Counted from the first letter of the stretch, positions 36,640 to 45,173 are shown. The stretch is 64,000 nucleotides of DNA from Thermococcus sp. Bubb.Bath (GCF_012027595.1 NZ_SNUR01000005.1:1-64000); one strand, 5' to 3'. Notes: generated by a model not told the origin, from the letters alone. Translations and numbers: made by a program.

Positions 36640-37245
36640 ATGGAGGAATGGGACGAGGTTGAGGTTCCCGATAACGTCAAGGAGATTTTTGTTGAGATGA
36701 AGAACACCGCGGAGCTGATGGTCGATTTAGCCTATTCGGCGGTGCTCTTCAGAGAGAAGGAGATGGCGGAGGAGGTTCTTGAGCTGGAGGAGTACCTTGA
36801 CCTCCTAAACTACAACCTGACAGTCAGGGCGGTTCTCTCCGCCAGGAACCTCCGCGACGCGGAAAGGATAACGTCAATCCTTCAGATGGGGCACTCCATA
36901 GATGAGATATCGAACGCGGCGGCGGATTTGGCCAAGATGGTTATAGAGGAGAAGCTCCACCCGCTCATAAACGAGGTCATCCTGGAAAGCGAGGAGACGA
37001 TAGGCAAAGCCATTGTATCTCCCGAGTCTGTTCTCGTAGGAAAAACCCTTGAGGAGCTTGATTTGCCGACCAACACAGGGGTGTGGGTTATAGCCATAAG
37101 GCGTGGTAAGAGGTGGCTCTTTGACCCGGACGAGGACACGGGGATAATGCCGGGGGACATACTCATAGGAAGGGGCACGAGGACGGCCCTCGACTACCTC
37201 AAGGAGCTCGCAAGGGGAGTCCTGAAGGTGATGCCGAATGGATGA
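36640..37245 (+). CDS. PhoU-like/TrkA-C protein 1
   Basis: 201 residues: a PhoU-like helical domain (about 12-110, EIFVEMKNTAELMVDLAYSA) followed by a TrkA-C/RCK_C domain (about 125-195, SVLVGKTLEELDLPTNTGVW, DPDEDTGIMPGDILIGRG). RCK_C domains bind small ligands and gate ion channels or transporters. It overlaps the second, homologous gene by eight bases, and both are divergent from an MgtE-like transporter that lacks its own regulatory domain. A GGGAGGGACTCCG ribosome binding region precedes the ATG; a TATA box lies near 36570-36580. Confidence 0.88.
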   Translation: MEEWDEVEVPDNVKEIFVEMKNTAELMVDLAYSAVLFREKEMAEEVLELEEYLDLLNYNLTVRAVLSARNLRDAERITSILQMGHSIDEISNAAADLAKMVIEEKLHPLINEVILESEETIGKAIVSPESVLVGKTLEELDLPTNTGVWVIAIRRGKRWLFDPDEDTGIMPGDILIGRGTRTALDYLKELARGVLKVMPNG

Positions 37246-37816
37246 GTTCGAGAGAATCAGGGGCTGTCTGGTTGAGATGAAGGACCTCTCTGCCCTCATG
37301 ATTGACCTGGCGTTTTCCTCAGTCATGTACAACAGCAAGGAGATAGCAGAAGAGGTCTACCTCCTTGAGGAAAGGATGGACGACCTGACACTTGAGGTTA
37401 AAAAGCTCACCCTTCGCGCTGCAAAGAAGGAGGAAGACCCGGAGAGCCTTCTCAGTATAATGGACCTCGCGGACATCAACGAGCGCATCAGCGATGCAGC
37501 CTACGGAGTCTCAGACATAATCCTCCACGACATCGAGCCGCACCCCATAATCCAGGAGATAATGGAGGACACGGATGAGGAGCTCGGAAGAGTAACCGTC
37601 AGGCCGGGTTCGGTTCTGCACGGCAAGACCCTCAAACAGCTTAAACTCCCGAGCAAGATAGGGACGAGGATTTTGGCCATAAAGCGTGGAACCCGCTACA
37701 TCTACAACCCTGGCAAGGATGATGTAGTGCAGGAAGGTGACGTTCTCATAGCCGTCGGCTCTGACCTTGATAAGCTCAGAAAACTTGCTGGAGAAGAAGT
37801 AGAGGAAGAGGACTGA
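37238..37816 (+). CDS. PhoU-like/TrkA-C protein 2
   Basis: 192 residues with the same layout as the preceding protein: a PhoU-like domain starting GCLVEMKDLSALMIDLAFSS and a TrkA-C domain with SVLHGKTLKQLKLPSKIG and NPGKDDVVQEGDVLIAVGS. The two are paralogues, probably forming a heteromeric regulator. The final segment is acidic (AGEEVEEED). The gene overlaps its upstream neighbour, so translation is coupled. Confidence 0.88.
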   Translation: MDEFERIRGCLVEMKDLSALMIDLAFSSVMYNSKEIAEEVYLLEERMDDLTLEVKKLTLRAAKKEEDPESLLSIMDLADINERISDAAYGVSDIILHDIEPHPIIQEIMEDTDEELGRVTVRPGSVLHGKTLKQLKLPSKIGTRILAIKRGTRYIYNPGKDDVVQEGDVLIAVGSDLDKLRKLAGEEVEEED

Positions 37817-37854
37817 AGCATTTATCCAAGGCAAATTGAAATACTGGAGGGACT

Positions 37855-39711
37855 TTAAAGCCCCATCCTCTTCTTAATTGTCTCAAGCGCCCTTTCTGCA
37901 TCCCCCTTGAACTCTGGAAGGCCGAGCTCCTCCATCGTCTCAGGTAGCGGGACACCAAGCTCCTCATGCCAGCCCCTCAGTCTGTAGAACTCCCTTCTCG
38001 CTTCGAGGAAGTCGTTGTAGTTTATGAAGGCGGCGTTGCCTTTCGCCGGCCCGTCCGGCTCGGGCTCCCACCAGCGCGGTGGAATCGTGTCGTCAAGCGG
38101 CGGTGTCACCCAGTCGAGGGCGTTGTGTATCCTCGCTATGCTCTCAACGGCCCAGGCTCTCCTCCTTAGCTCTTCAACGGTCCACTCCTCGCCTGTGGCG
38201 AGCGAGTAGAGTTTAGCCAGGTCTTCCATCTTATAGGGTACAAATTTACATGTTCCAAGCATGTCGGTGATATAGCTCTCGTCCCTTCCTTCAATAAGCG
38301 AAGGCACGAGCTCCTTCGCAGGCCCCTGGTTCGGGAGCTGGTGTGGCCTCGGCCAGCCGCGGAGGTGGGAGGCGCCTACATCAGCGGTGGCGTAGCTCAG
38401 TCCGTATGTTCTCCTTCCACGCGGGTCCCAGGCCGGGCTCTCCATGCCCTTGACGTGAACGGCGAACTCGCAACCTCTGCCCAGGCGCTCGCAGGCGCGC
38501 TTGACCCCGTCGGCAAGGATTGCCCCTATGCCCTTCCGCTCGGCCATCAGCTTTATGAGCCTCTCTTCAGCCTCGGCATCGCCGAAGCCCTTCACAGGGA
38601 AGCCAATCTCGTCCTCGCCGATTAAACCGCGCTCCGCCATCTCGAAGAGCCAGCCGATCGTCGCTCCGGTGGCTATGCTGTCCATTCCGTAGTCGTTGAC
38701 GAGGTGAATGAAGTATGCCACTGCCGGGAAGTCGAAGACGCCTGTTGCGGCTCCGAGCATGGCTATACTCTCGTATTCGGGCTTGACGCGGAATTTTCTG
38801 CCCTTGTATTCCACTTCAACGTAGCGGGCGCACTTTATCGGGCAGCTCTTTCCGTGAACGAACCACTCCGGCTCGACCTCGTACTTCTTGACCTCATCTC
38901 CGCCGAGTTTGCTTGCCAGTTCATCCGGGATGTAGGGCCTTGAGAAGTTGTATGCAGGGCTCATTCCTATCGAGGCAGAACTTCTGAGGGCGTCGCTCGT
39001 CCCATAAGTCCTAGTGTGCTCGTACTTGGGGTTGGTGGCGAACTCGTTGTAGTACTCCTGCCAGAGCCTCTGGAACTCCTCGGGGTTTGCCACCTTGGGC
39101 TTCTCGCTGGGCTCAACTACTACCGCTTTGACCTTCTTGCTCCCGAGTACTGCACCAAGGCCCCCCCTTCCGCTGGCCCTCTCGGTATCATAAATAATGT
39201 CCGCTATCCTGATGAGCCTCTCGCCGGCGGGGCCGACCATTGCCATGCTCGCCGTGGGATATTCCTTCCAGAGTTCTTTGGCTACCTCGTAGTTGCCCTT
39301 GCCCCAGAGATGGCTCGCATCCTTAATCTCGACCTTTCCGTCGTGGATGTAGAGGTAAACAGGTTCTTCGCTCTTCCCTTCAATTATGAGCGCGTCGAAG
39401 TTCCCTTTGAGCTTCGGCCCGAAGGCGTCACCGCCACTTGAGTCGCTGATGAGCCGCGTTTCAGGGCTCTTGCTGACGGCTATGACCTTACTCGAACCCG
39501 GAACGAGGCCAGTTAACCCCCCTGCCGCGAAGGCGAGCTTATTGGCTGGACTGAGAGGCTCAGTCCCCGGCGGAACCTCCTTATAGATGATGTAATAGCC
39601 GAGGCCCTTTCCGCCGATGAACCTACTTATCACCTCGTCAGGAAGCTTCTCGTAGGCAACCTTTCCCGTTGTCAGGTTCACGCGCGCTATCTTGTTCTGG
39701 TAGCCGTACAT
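37855..39711 (-). CDS. Tungsten-dependent aldehyde:ferredoxin oxidoreductase family enzyme
   Basis: 618 residues, full length for the AOR family (AOR, FOR, GAPOR, WOR4, WOR5). It begins MYGYQNKIARVNLTTGKV, has the tungstopterin-binding blocks RFIGGKGLGYYI and ERASGRGGLGAVLGSKKVKA, and a third cofactor segment DVGASHLRGWPRP. The Fe-S binding site is unusual. CPIKC supplies two cysteines (290 and 294) and DMLGTC a later one, but the position of the first CxxC cysteine is glycine 287 (with His 286 beside it). Only three ligands remain, as reported for WOR4, which has a 3Fe-4S cluster. GGAGGTG supports ATG 39711. The start overlaps the stop of an aldo/keto reductase gene. Confidence 0.93.
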   Translation of the reverse strand: MYGYQNKIARVNLTTGKVAYEKLPDEVISRFIGGKGLGYYIIYKEVPPGTEPLSPANKLAFAAGGLTGLVPGSSKVIAVSKSPETRLISDSSGGDAFGPKLKGNFDALIIEGKSEEPVYLYIHDGKVEIKDASHLWGKGNYEVAKELWKEYPTASMAMVGPAGERLIRIADIIYDTERASGRGGLGAVLGSKKVKAVVVEPSEKPKVANPEEFQRLWQEYYNEFATNPKYEHTRTYGTSDALRSSASIGMSPAYNFSRPYIPDELASKLGGDEVKKYEVEPEWFVHGKSCPIKCARYVEVEYKGRKFRVKPEYESIAMLGAATGVFDFPAVAYFIHLVNDYGMDSIATGATIGWLFEMAERGLIGEDEIGFPVKGFGDAEAEERLIKLMAERKGIGAILADGVKRACERLGRGCEFAVHVKGMESPAWDPRGRRTYGLSYATADVGASHLRGWPRPHQLPNQGPAKELVPSLIEGRDESYITDMLGTCKFVPYKMEDLAKLYSLATGEEWTVEELRRRAWAVESIARIHNALDWVTPPLDDTIPPRWWEPEPDGPAKGNAAFINYNDFLEARREFYRLRGWHEELGVPLPETMEELGLPEFKGDAERALETIKKRMGL

Positions 39712-40547
39712 CAGACACACCTCCTCGCCTCTTCTCTATCCTCCTTTAAGAGCCTCCACCCCATGGAACCGAAGTTCTCATCCAGATGGGTCTTGCTTCC
39801 CGCCTTAGGGATCGTTATCACGTTCTCCTCCAAGATGAGGTAGTTGAGCGCAACCTGGGCGGCGCTCTTTCCGTACTTCTTCCCGATCTCCGCGAGGCAT
39901 TCGTTTCTCGCGAGGGTTCCCTTCTCAAGCGGGGTGTACGCTATCAGCGCAATCCCCTCGCGCTTCATGTAGTCGAGCAGGCCGGTAGTTTCGGGCCAGC
40001 GGTCCCTGAGGGAGTATTTGACCTCATTGGCAACTATCTCGTACTTTCTCATCTCCTCCTGGCTTCTCTTGAGGAGCTCAAGGTCGAAGTTGCTGACGCC
40101 GATGTACCTAATGAGCCCCTCATCAACCAGCTCTTCCAGCGCATGGAGCGTCTCCTTGATCTTTTCCCAGCTATCGCCGGGCCAGTGGAGAAGGTAGAGG
40201 TCTATGTGAGTTCCCAGCCTCTTTGCACTCACCCTCGCGGCCTTCTTTGCCTCCTCGTAGCCGAAGTGTGTCGGCCACACTTTGCTGATAATGAATATAT
40301 CCTCTCGCTCAAACTCCTTTATCGCCTCTCCAACGAGCTCCTCCGAGTGGCCGGAGCCGTAGAACTCAGCAGTGTCTATGAGGTTGATACCGAGCTCAAG
40401 GCCATATCTCAGAGCCTCGACACTCTCCCTGTCCTTTGAATAGTCGGCGGTTTCATAGCCTCCTATTCCCCAGGTGCCCATGCCGATGGCCGTAATCCTG
40501 TCATCGCCTATCCTCTTAAGGTCGTCAAAAACTCTAACCCTCTTCAT
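39711..40547 (-). CDS. Aldo/keto reductase
   Basis: 278 residues with the AKR barrel and catalytic tetrad: aspartate and tyrosine in INLIDTAEFYGSGHSEE, lysine in FIISKVWP and histidine in LYLLHWPG. IPKAGSKTHLDEN is the NAD(P)-binding loop. It would reduce aldehydes to alcohols with NAD(P)H. Its stop codon shares a base with the start of the AOR-family gene, so the two are co-translated and may act on the same aldehydes in opposite redox directions. Confidence 0.93.
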   Translation of the reverse strand: MKRVRVFDDLKRIGDDRITAIGMGTWGIGGYETADYSKDRESVEALRYGLELGINLIDTAEFYGSGHSEELVGEAIKEFEREDIFIISKVWPTHFGYEEAKKAARVSAKRLGTHIDLYLLHWPGDSWEKIKETLHALEELVDEGLIRYIGVSNFDLELLKRSQEEMRKYEIVANEVKYSLRDRWPETTGLLDYMKREGIALIAYTPLEKGTLARNECLAEIGKKYGKSAAQVALNYLILEENVITIPKAGSKTHLDENFGSMGWRLLKEDREEARRCV

Positions 40548-40575
40548 CTTTCACACCAAAACGATTTGGAACTCG

Positions 40576-40589
40576 ACCTTAATTAAGGT
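40576..40589. promoter_or_regulatory. 14-bp palindrome in the AKR-AOR promoter
   Basis: ACCTTAATTAAGGT is a perfect palindrome centred about 36 bases upstream of the aldo/keto reductase ATG, where the TATA box is expected. It may be the TATA element itself or an overlapping operator. Confidence 0.4.
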
Positions 40590-40676
40590 TTCCCTCTGAA
40601 CGATAAAACGGGGGAAGAAATGGAGGATCGAAAAAGATTTCAGGGTTGAGATACAAATTTAAGCCGGTGATGGCAG

Positions 40677-41282
40677 ATGGTTCGGGAAGTCCTCCCCGGG
40701 ATATACCGGATTTTTGATACATTCGTGAACGCCTACCTCATCGACCGTGGAGAGTATCTCGTAGCCGTCGATACGGGGATAGACACTACCTGCGAGAAAA
40801 TTCTTGAGGTCGCTAGAGAGCTCGGAAAGCCGTTGAAGGCCATCGTTTTGACACACGGCCACCTCGACCACACGGGATCACTGAGATGCCTGAAAGAGAA
40901 GGCCGGCGCGATAATAGCGGCCCATGAAGACGAAGAAGGTTTTATCTTCGAAAAGACAGGGTTGAGGCCGGATATCAAGCTGAAGGACGGGGATACCTTT
41001 GAGGGCCTCAAGGTATTCCACAAGCCCGGACACACAACTGGGAGCATCTGCCTGCTCGATGAAGCAACAAAGAGCCTCTTCGTTGGCGACCTCGTTATTG
41101 AGCGTGGAGGACAGCTTGAAGAGGTTCCGCATCAGTACTCGCTCGACCCTGAGATGAACAGGAGAAGGATAACCGAACTTTTGGAGATAGATTTCGAGAA
41201 TCTCCTTCCGGCGCACGGGGAACCTTTGATCGGGAACGGGAAGGATAAGCTGAGAGGGCTCGTTGAGAGAATGGGAATTTAG
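40677..41282 (+). CDS. Metallo-beta-lactamase-fold hydrolase
   Basis: 201 residues of the MBL (glyoxalase II-like) superfamily. The dinuclear zinc motif THGHLDHTGS is near residue 60, with further ligands in HKPGHTTGSICL and LFVGDLV, and AHGEP near the end. Members hydrolyse thioesters, lactones or phosphodiesters; the substrate is not evident. It is divergent from the AKR-AOR operon and convergent with apgM. Confidence 0.92.
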   Translation: MVREVLPGIYRIFDTFVNAYLIDRGEYLVAVDTGIDTTCEKILEVARELGKPLKAIVLTHGHLDHTGSLRCLKEKAGAIIAAHEDEEGFIFEKTGLRPDIKLKDGDTFEGLKVFHKPGHTTGSICLLDEATKSLFVGDLVIERGGQLEEVPHQYSLDPEMNRRRITELLEIDFENLLPAHGEPLIGNGKDKLRGLVERMGI

Positions 41283-41328
41283 TGCATGATACAGAAGCCT
41301 AAGGGGAGAATAGAAAGGAGAATAGACC

Positions 41329-42564
41329 TCAAGCCCCAAATTTCTCGCTCCTGTTCATAAGATCCATCATTATGGGCACTATGTCGTGGCCCTTTATCCT
41401 GCCTATTCCGCCGCGCATGCACTCCCTCTCACCGAAGCTCTCGGTCTGGTCGGGTCTTACTCCACCGCCCGTTATGAGGAGCGGAACCGGGTCGCCGCTG
41501 TGATTCATGACCTCACAGGGAGTGCTGTGGTCGCCGGTTATCGCTATGACGACATCCTCAAGGTCGATGTGCTCAAGGATGTAGCCTATCATCCTGTCGG
41601 CCTTCTCTATCATCTCGGCCTTGAGCTTCGGGTTGCTGTCGTGGCCGGCTGCATCCGTCGGCTTGAAGTGGAGGAACACGAAGTCGTAGTCCTTGAGCAG
41701 TTCGACGGTCTTCTTTGCCTTGGCCATAGCGTCGGTGTTGTACTCGCCGGTTGCCCCCTTTGGGGTGTAAACGTCAAAGCCTATCGCCTTGGCAACACCC
41801 TTGACGAGCGAGACCGCTATAACTGCCCCGGCCTTGACCTTCCACTGCTCGGTGAACTTCATCGGTATGTCTGGATATGTTCCGGCACCGCGGATGAGGA
41901 GGTAGTTGGCAACGGGCTTTCCTTCCTTCCTGCGCTTCTCGTTGATCGGGTGCCTCTCAAGGACTTCATGGGCCTTCTGGACGAACTCCTCAAGGATTTC
42001 TGCTACTTTCTTGCTCTCCTCGTCCTCCCAGGTGAACCTGTGGGGCGGCTTTCCAGCTTCATGTGGATCGTTCTCCCCGACGCGGTAGCCCTTTGCCATG
42101 CCCTTGAGGACGAGGACGGCCCTGTGGCCGGTCGCACCAGCGAAGATGAACTCCACAGGGAACTTGACGTTCTCCTGGATAGCTTTGGCAAGCTCATGAG
42201 CTTCTTCCGTGCTTATCCTGCCCGCGCGCCTGTCGGTTATGATTCCGTTCTCGATGGTGGCGAAGTTGACGCGGAACGCTAAATCCTCCTCGCTCAGATC
42301 GAGGCCGATGCCCATGGCCTCAAGGTAGCCCCTGCCGCGGTAGACCTTGTAAGGGTCGTAGCCGAAGATGCTGAGGTGGGCAGTATCGCTCCCTGCCGGC
42401 TGGCCGGGCTTTATCGGGTCCTGCTGGCCGAGGATTCCCATCCTGGCGAGCCTGTCCATGTTCGGAATGTTCGCATACTCCAGCGGGGTCTTTCCGCCGA
42501 ACTCTTTGATCGGCCTGTCGCCGAGACCGTCGAGGATTATCAGAAGCCCCTTCCTCTGCTTCAT
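41329..42564 (-). CDS. apgM: 2,3-bisphosphoglycerate-independent phosphoglycerate mutase (archaeal type)
   Basis: 411 residues of the ApgM family, part of the alkaline phosphatase superfamily, interconverting 3- and 2-phosphoglycerate. Recognised blocks are LLIILDGLGDRPIKEFGGKT, PAGSDTAHLSIFGYDP (active-site serine and metal ligands), HFKPTDAAGHD, ITGDHSTPCEVMNHSGDPVP and the final GRIKGHDIVPIMMDLMN. ATG 42564 has GGTGAT upstream. A TCAC-N5-GTGATA element over the leader resembles the Tgr (glycolysis) motif. Confidence 0.97.
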   Translation of the reverse strand: MKQRKGLLIILDGLGDRPIKEFGGKTPLEYANIPNMDRLARMGILGQQDPIKPGQPAGSDTAHLSIFGYDPYKVYRGRGYLEAMGIGLDLSEEDLAFRVNFATIENGIITDRRAGRISTEEAHELAKAIQENVKFPVEFIFAGATGHRAVLVLKGMAKGYRVGENDPHEAGKPPHRFTWEDEESKKVAEILEEFVQKAHEVLERHPINEKRRKEGKPVANYLLIRGAGTYPDIPMKFTEQWKVKAGAVIAVSLVKGVAKAIGFDVYTPKGATGEYNTDAMAKAKKTVELLKDYDFVFLHFKPTDAAGHDSNPKLKAEMIEKADRMIGYILEHIDLEDVVIAITGDHSTPCEVMNHSGDPVPLLITGGGVRPDQTESFGERECMRGGIGRIKGHDIVPIMMDLMNRSEKFGA

Positions 42565-42567
42565 GTC

Positions 42568-42584
42568 TATCACCAGTAGTGACT
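42568..42584 (-). promoter_or_regulatory. Possible Tgr/TGM operator of apgM
   Basis: On the minus strand AGTCACTACTGGTGATA matches the Thermococcales glycolytic motif TATCACn5GTGATA in the core TCAC-N5-GTGA and in the whole right half; two outer bases of the left half differ. It lies between the TATA-like CTTTAAACC (about 42595-42603) and the start codon. The right half coincides with the ribosome binding site, so chance similarity is possible. Confidence 0.4.
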
Positions 42585-42658
42585 AATGCAGTGGGTTTAA
42601 AGCTTTGCCGGACAGAAAGTTTATGAAACCCCCCTCAAACTTCTCCCGGTGAGAAAAA

Positions 42659-43594
42659 GTGGGGGTGCTGGTGTGGAGCCTTTCAATAGTCTTTGGGATA
42701 ATCCTTCTGGTCATCTTCGGTGACAGACTGTCGGATAAAATCGTAGAAGTGGCGGGAAAGGCCGGTGTTTCCCCTCTGATAATAAGTCTCGTCGTTATAA
42801 GCCTCGCAACGACCCTACCAGAGATAACGACGAGCACTATGGCCAGCCTGACGGGAGCTGAAGGAATAGCTTTAGGAAACGCCCTTGGGAGCATCTTCGC
42901 CAACATTGCACTGGTCCTCGGTCTTGCCTCAGTTATAAAACCCCTAAAAGCAGGAAGCGCTGCCTACGAGAACTCCCTCGTCATGTTAGGTTCCCTCGGC
43001 TTCCTGATGCTTTTGTCGGTTGACGGCTCACTCTCCCGCTTGGATGGTGCCCTTCTTCTCACCGCCTACGCCCTCTACCTGAGATGGCTTTATAAAAAAC
43101 ACTTTGTGGTGGGAGTGAAGGGGGAGGAGAAGCACCACGTCAGAGCAATGCCGCAGGATTACGCCCTTCTCTTGATCTACGGGGGCTTGATGGTCATTGG
43201 GGCGAGACTCGTCGTTTACGGTGGCAGGAACATTGCCGAGGCCCTTGGTGTGGCGGAGTATGTTATAGGTGCCACCATAGTCGCCGTCGGCACCTCCCTT
43301 CCTGAGATGACCAATGCTATCTATGGAGCCCTGAGGGAGCGCGGAAGCATAAGCGTCGGTAACATCATAGGGGCCAACATCATGAACGCCCTTGTGGTTC
43401 TGGGGCTGGCGTCGCTGATACGTCCGATCCCCACGGGAGCCTCAACTCTTACGATAATCCTCGTTCTCATGGCGATGCTGCCGATGATTTGGGAACTCAA
43501 AAGGTCAGGGGGCCTTGATAGGAAAATAGGGGTTTACTTTTTGGTCCTATACGCGGTTTATCTGGTTTTGCTGTTTTCGGGAACCGAACTTTGA
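42659..43594 (+). CDS. Sodium/calcium exchanger family membrane protein
   Basis: 311 residues with about ten membrane helices and the two alpha repeats of the CaCA family: SLATTLPEITTS with GNALGSIFANI in the first half, AVGTSLPEMTNAI with GNIIGANIMN in the second. It should exchange Ca2+ for Na+ or H+. The GTG at 42659 has CGGTGAG five bases upstream. It is divergent from apgM. Confidence 0.92.
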   Translation: MGVLVWSLSIVFGIILLVIFGDRLSDKIVEVAGKAGVSPLIISLVVISLATTLPEITTSTMASLTGAEGIALGNALGSIFANIALVLGLASVIKPLKAGSAAYENSLVMLGSLGFLMLLSVDGSLSRLDGALLLTAYALYLRWLYKKHFVVGVKGEEKHHVRAMPQDYALLLIYGGLMVIGARLVVYGGRNIAEALGVAEYVIGATIVAVGTSLPEMTNAIYGALRERGSISVGNIIGANIMNALVVLGLASLIRPIPTGASTLTIILVLMAMLPMIWELKRSGGLDRKIGVYFLVLYAVYLVLLFSGTEL

Positions 43595-43652
43595 GCTTCT
43601 TATTTTACCCAAAGTTCTCAAAAGATTTTGTCGGGAAAGAAGTGAAAAGGGA

Positions 43653-44825
43653 TCAGAATTCAAGCTTCTCTATAAACCTCTTTGCGTAGCGGACGTCCTT
43701 TTCGAGCTCCACCTTCTGTAGCAGCTGCCTCTCTATCGCCCTGAGGGCGTCGTGGACTGCCTGAATTGCTCCCCATGTCTCACCCGTTGCCACGAACACT
43801 CCCCTATCCGTGACGATTCTCATCCTGGCCTGGTAGAGGTGCACTCCCCTGAACTTCTCCTTAAAGCGCCTGATGTAGAGGTAGATTACCCCCTCCTGAC
43901 CAAGAAGGTCCTCGTAGCCGTCTATGAAGCGCCTAACGTCGCTTATTATCCTCTCCCTGCTGAAGTCGCTTAGTACGTGGGCATCACCGGCCAGCTGGAG
44001 GTAGAAGCGGGCCTCTTTCTCTGTCATCTTTGATATCGGGAGCAGAAGGTCTTTGACGGTCAGTATGCCAACAACCTTACCGTTCTCATTGACGACAACG
44101 AGGCCGTCTATGTTGTTCTCCTTAAGGATGCTGACTGCCTCTCTAACCGTTGTGTCCGGGGAAACGGTTATGACACCGCGTATCATGATATCTCTAAGGG
44201 GCATGCTAAAGGGCGGTATCTTCTCACCAGCCACCTCACCATACTGAGCCTTGAAGCGGGGCTTAAGGAAGCGGATTATGAGGTCGTGAAGCGTGACGAG
44301 TCCTTCAAGTTTGCCCCCCTCGCTCACTATGGGTATCCTAGAGATAGCGTTGTCGCGCATCGTGGCCAGTGCGTTGGCAACCGTGTCGTCAGGGCTCAGG
44401 GTTATAACGTCCCTCGTCATGTACCCGCTTACCTTCTCCTTACCAAAGGCCCCCCGGGCAACCCTTTCGAGGAGGACGATATCACTTACAACACCCATGA
44501 TTTCCGCCTTGGATTCACCAACCGGGAGAGAGCGGAGGTCAACCTCAAGCATCAGTTTGGCCGCCCTGCTGAGGTCCTCATCGGGCTTCAAAACCGGGGC
44601 GGGCTTGTAGACATCCCTAACCTTGGCCTTAGTCGGGTCCCACTTGAGGTGGGAGCGGACTATCAGGTCCTGCGTCAGGACACCTTTGTACAGGTTCCCA
44701 TCAAAAACCAGAATCAGGTCCGGGTCTTCCTTCTCCAGTATTCCTATCGCCTCAGAAAGCGGGGCGTCGACGTCTATCTTCTGGAACCTGTCGGTCATAA
44801 CTTCCTGCACGAGAATTCCGACCAT
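43653..44825 (-). CDS. Four-CBS-domain protein with HPF/RaiA-like C-terminal domain
   Basis: 390 residues. Two CBS pairs (VQEVMTDRFQKIDVDAPLSE, VSGYMTRDVITLSPDDTV, MIRGVITVSPDTTVREAV and an in-between copy) fill residues 1-280. The last ~100 residues (FSRERIISDVRRFIDGYEDL, then ARMRIVTDRGVFVATGETWG, then AIQAVHDALRAIERQL) follow the strand/helix pattern of ribosome hibernation factors HPF/RaiA. CBS pairs bind adenine nucleotides, so this could be an energy-sensing ribosome-binding protein. CBS-domain hibernation factors are known in archaea; orthology is not shown here. GGAGGTGA fits ATG 44825. Confidence 0.85.
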   Translation of the reverse strand: MVGILVQEVMTDRFQKIDVDAPLSEAIGILEKEDPDLILVFDGNLYKGVLTQDLIVRSHLKWDPTKAKVRDVYKPAPVLKPDEDLSRAAKLMLEVDLRSLPVGESKAEIMGVVSDIVLLERVARGAFGKEKVSGYMTRDVITLSPDDTVANALATMRDNAISRIPIVSEGGKLEGLVTLHDLIIRFLKPRFKAQYGEVAGEKIPPFSMPLRDIMIRGVITVSPDTTVREAVSILKENNIDGLVVVNENGKVVGILTVKDLLLPISKMTEKEARFYLQLAGDAHVLSDFSRERIISDVRRFIDGYEDLLGQEGVIYLYIRRFKEKFRGVHLYQARMRIVTDRGVFVATGETWGAIQAVHDALRAIERQLLQKVELEKDVRYAKRFIEKLEF

Positions 44826-44919
44826 GCTGTCACCTCCCTGCACTATTTAGTAGGGTGCCCAACAATTTAAACCTTTGCAACCGTGATGGTTTTAGTAAAT
44901 ACAGGTTAATAAATTTTTC

Positions 44920-44938
44920 GCCTTCCTGCAGGGAAGGC
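44920..44938. repeat. Perfect 7-bp stem-loop between CBS-HPF gene and tRNA-Ser
   Basis: GCCTTCC-TGCAG-GGAAGGC, in a divergent promoter region just upstream of the tRNA-Ser TATA box. It could be an operator or an RNA hairpin. Confidence 0.4.
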
Positions 44939-44945
44939 AATAAGA

Positions 44946-44953
44946 TTTATAAA
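44946..44953 (+). promoter_or_regulatory. TATA box of tRNA-Ser
   Basis: TTTATAAA centred about 31 bases upstream of the tRNA 5' end. Confidence 0.6.
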
Positions 44954-44980
44954 CACCGGGCTGTAGTGAACCCCTGAAGT

Positions 44981-45066
44981 GCCGGGGTAGCCTAGCCTGG
45001 GAAGGCGCTGGACTCGAGATCCAGTGGGCCCTGCCCACCAGGGTTCAAATCCCTGCCCCGGCGCCA
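44981..45066 (+). tRNA. tRNA-Ser (anticodon CGA)
   Basis: Acceptor stem GCCGGGG (44981-44987) pairs with CCCCGGC (45056-45062), discriminator G, and CCA is encoded at 45064-45066. The anticodon stem-loop is CTGGA-CTCGAGA-TCCAG, giving CGA. A long GC-rich variable arm (GTGGGCCCTGCCCACC) marks a class II tRNA, and the T arm is CAGGG-TTCAAAT-CCCTG. No intron. Confidence 0.96.
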
Positions 45067-45132
45067 ACGCCGAGCCCATGAGGGTTTTCACTCCCCTTTC
45101 TCTTACAGATTCTCCTGCCAACCATAGCAAGT

Positions 45133-45173
45133 TGAATAGTCAATATACATGCAGCGTAGCAATGGACTATTCA
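45133..45173. repeat. 9-bp inverted repeat downstream of tRNA-Ser
   Basis: TGAATAGTC (45133-45141) and GACTATTCA (45165-45173) are exact reverse complements separated by 23 bases. They lie in the 150-base gap between tRNA-Ser and the convergent map gene. The function is unknown; a terminator hairpin or a trace of an element are possible. Confidence 0.45.

Noticed and set aside
41386-42282. 298-residue open frame on the plus strand
   Set aside because: Antisense of apgM, no conserved motif.
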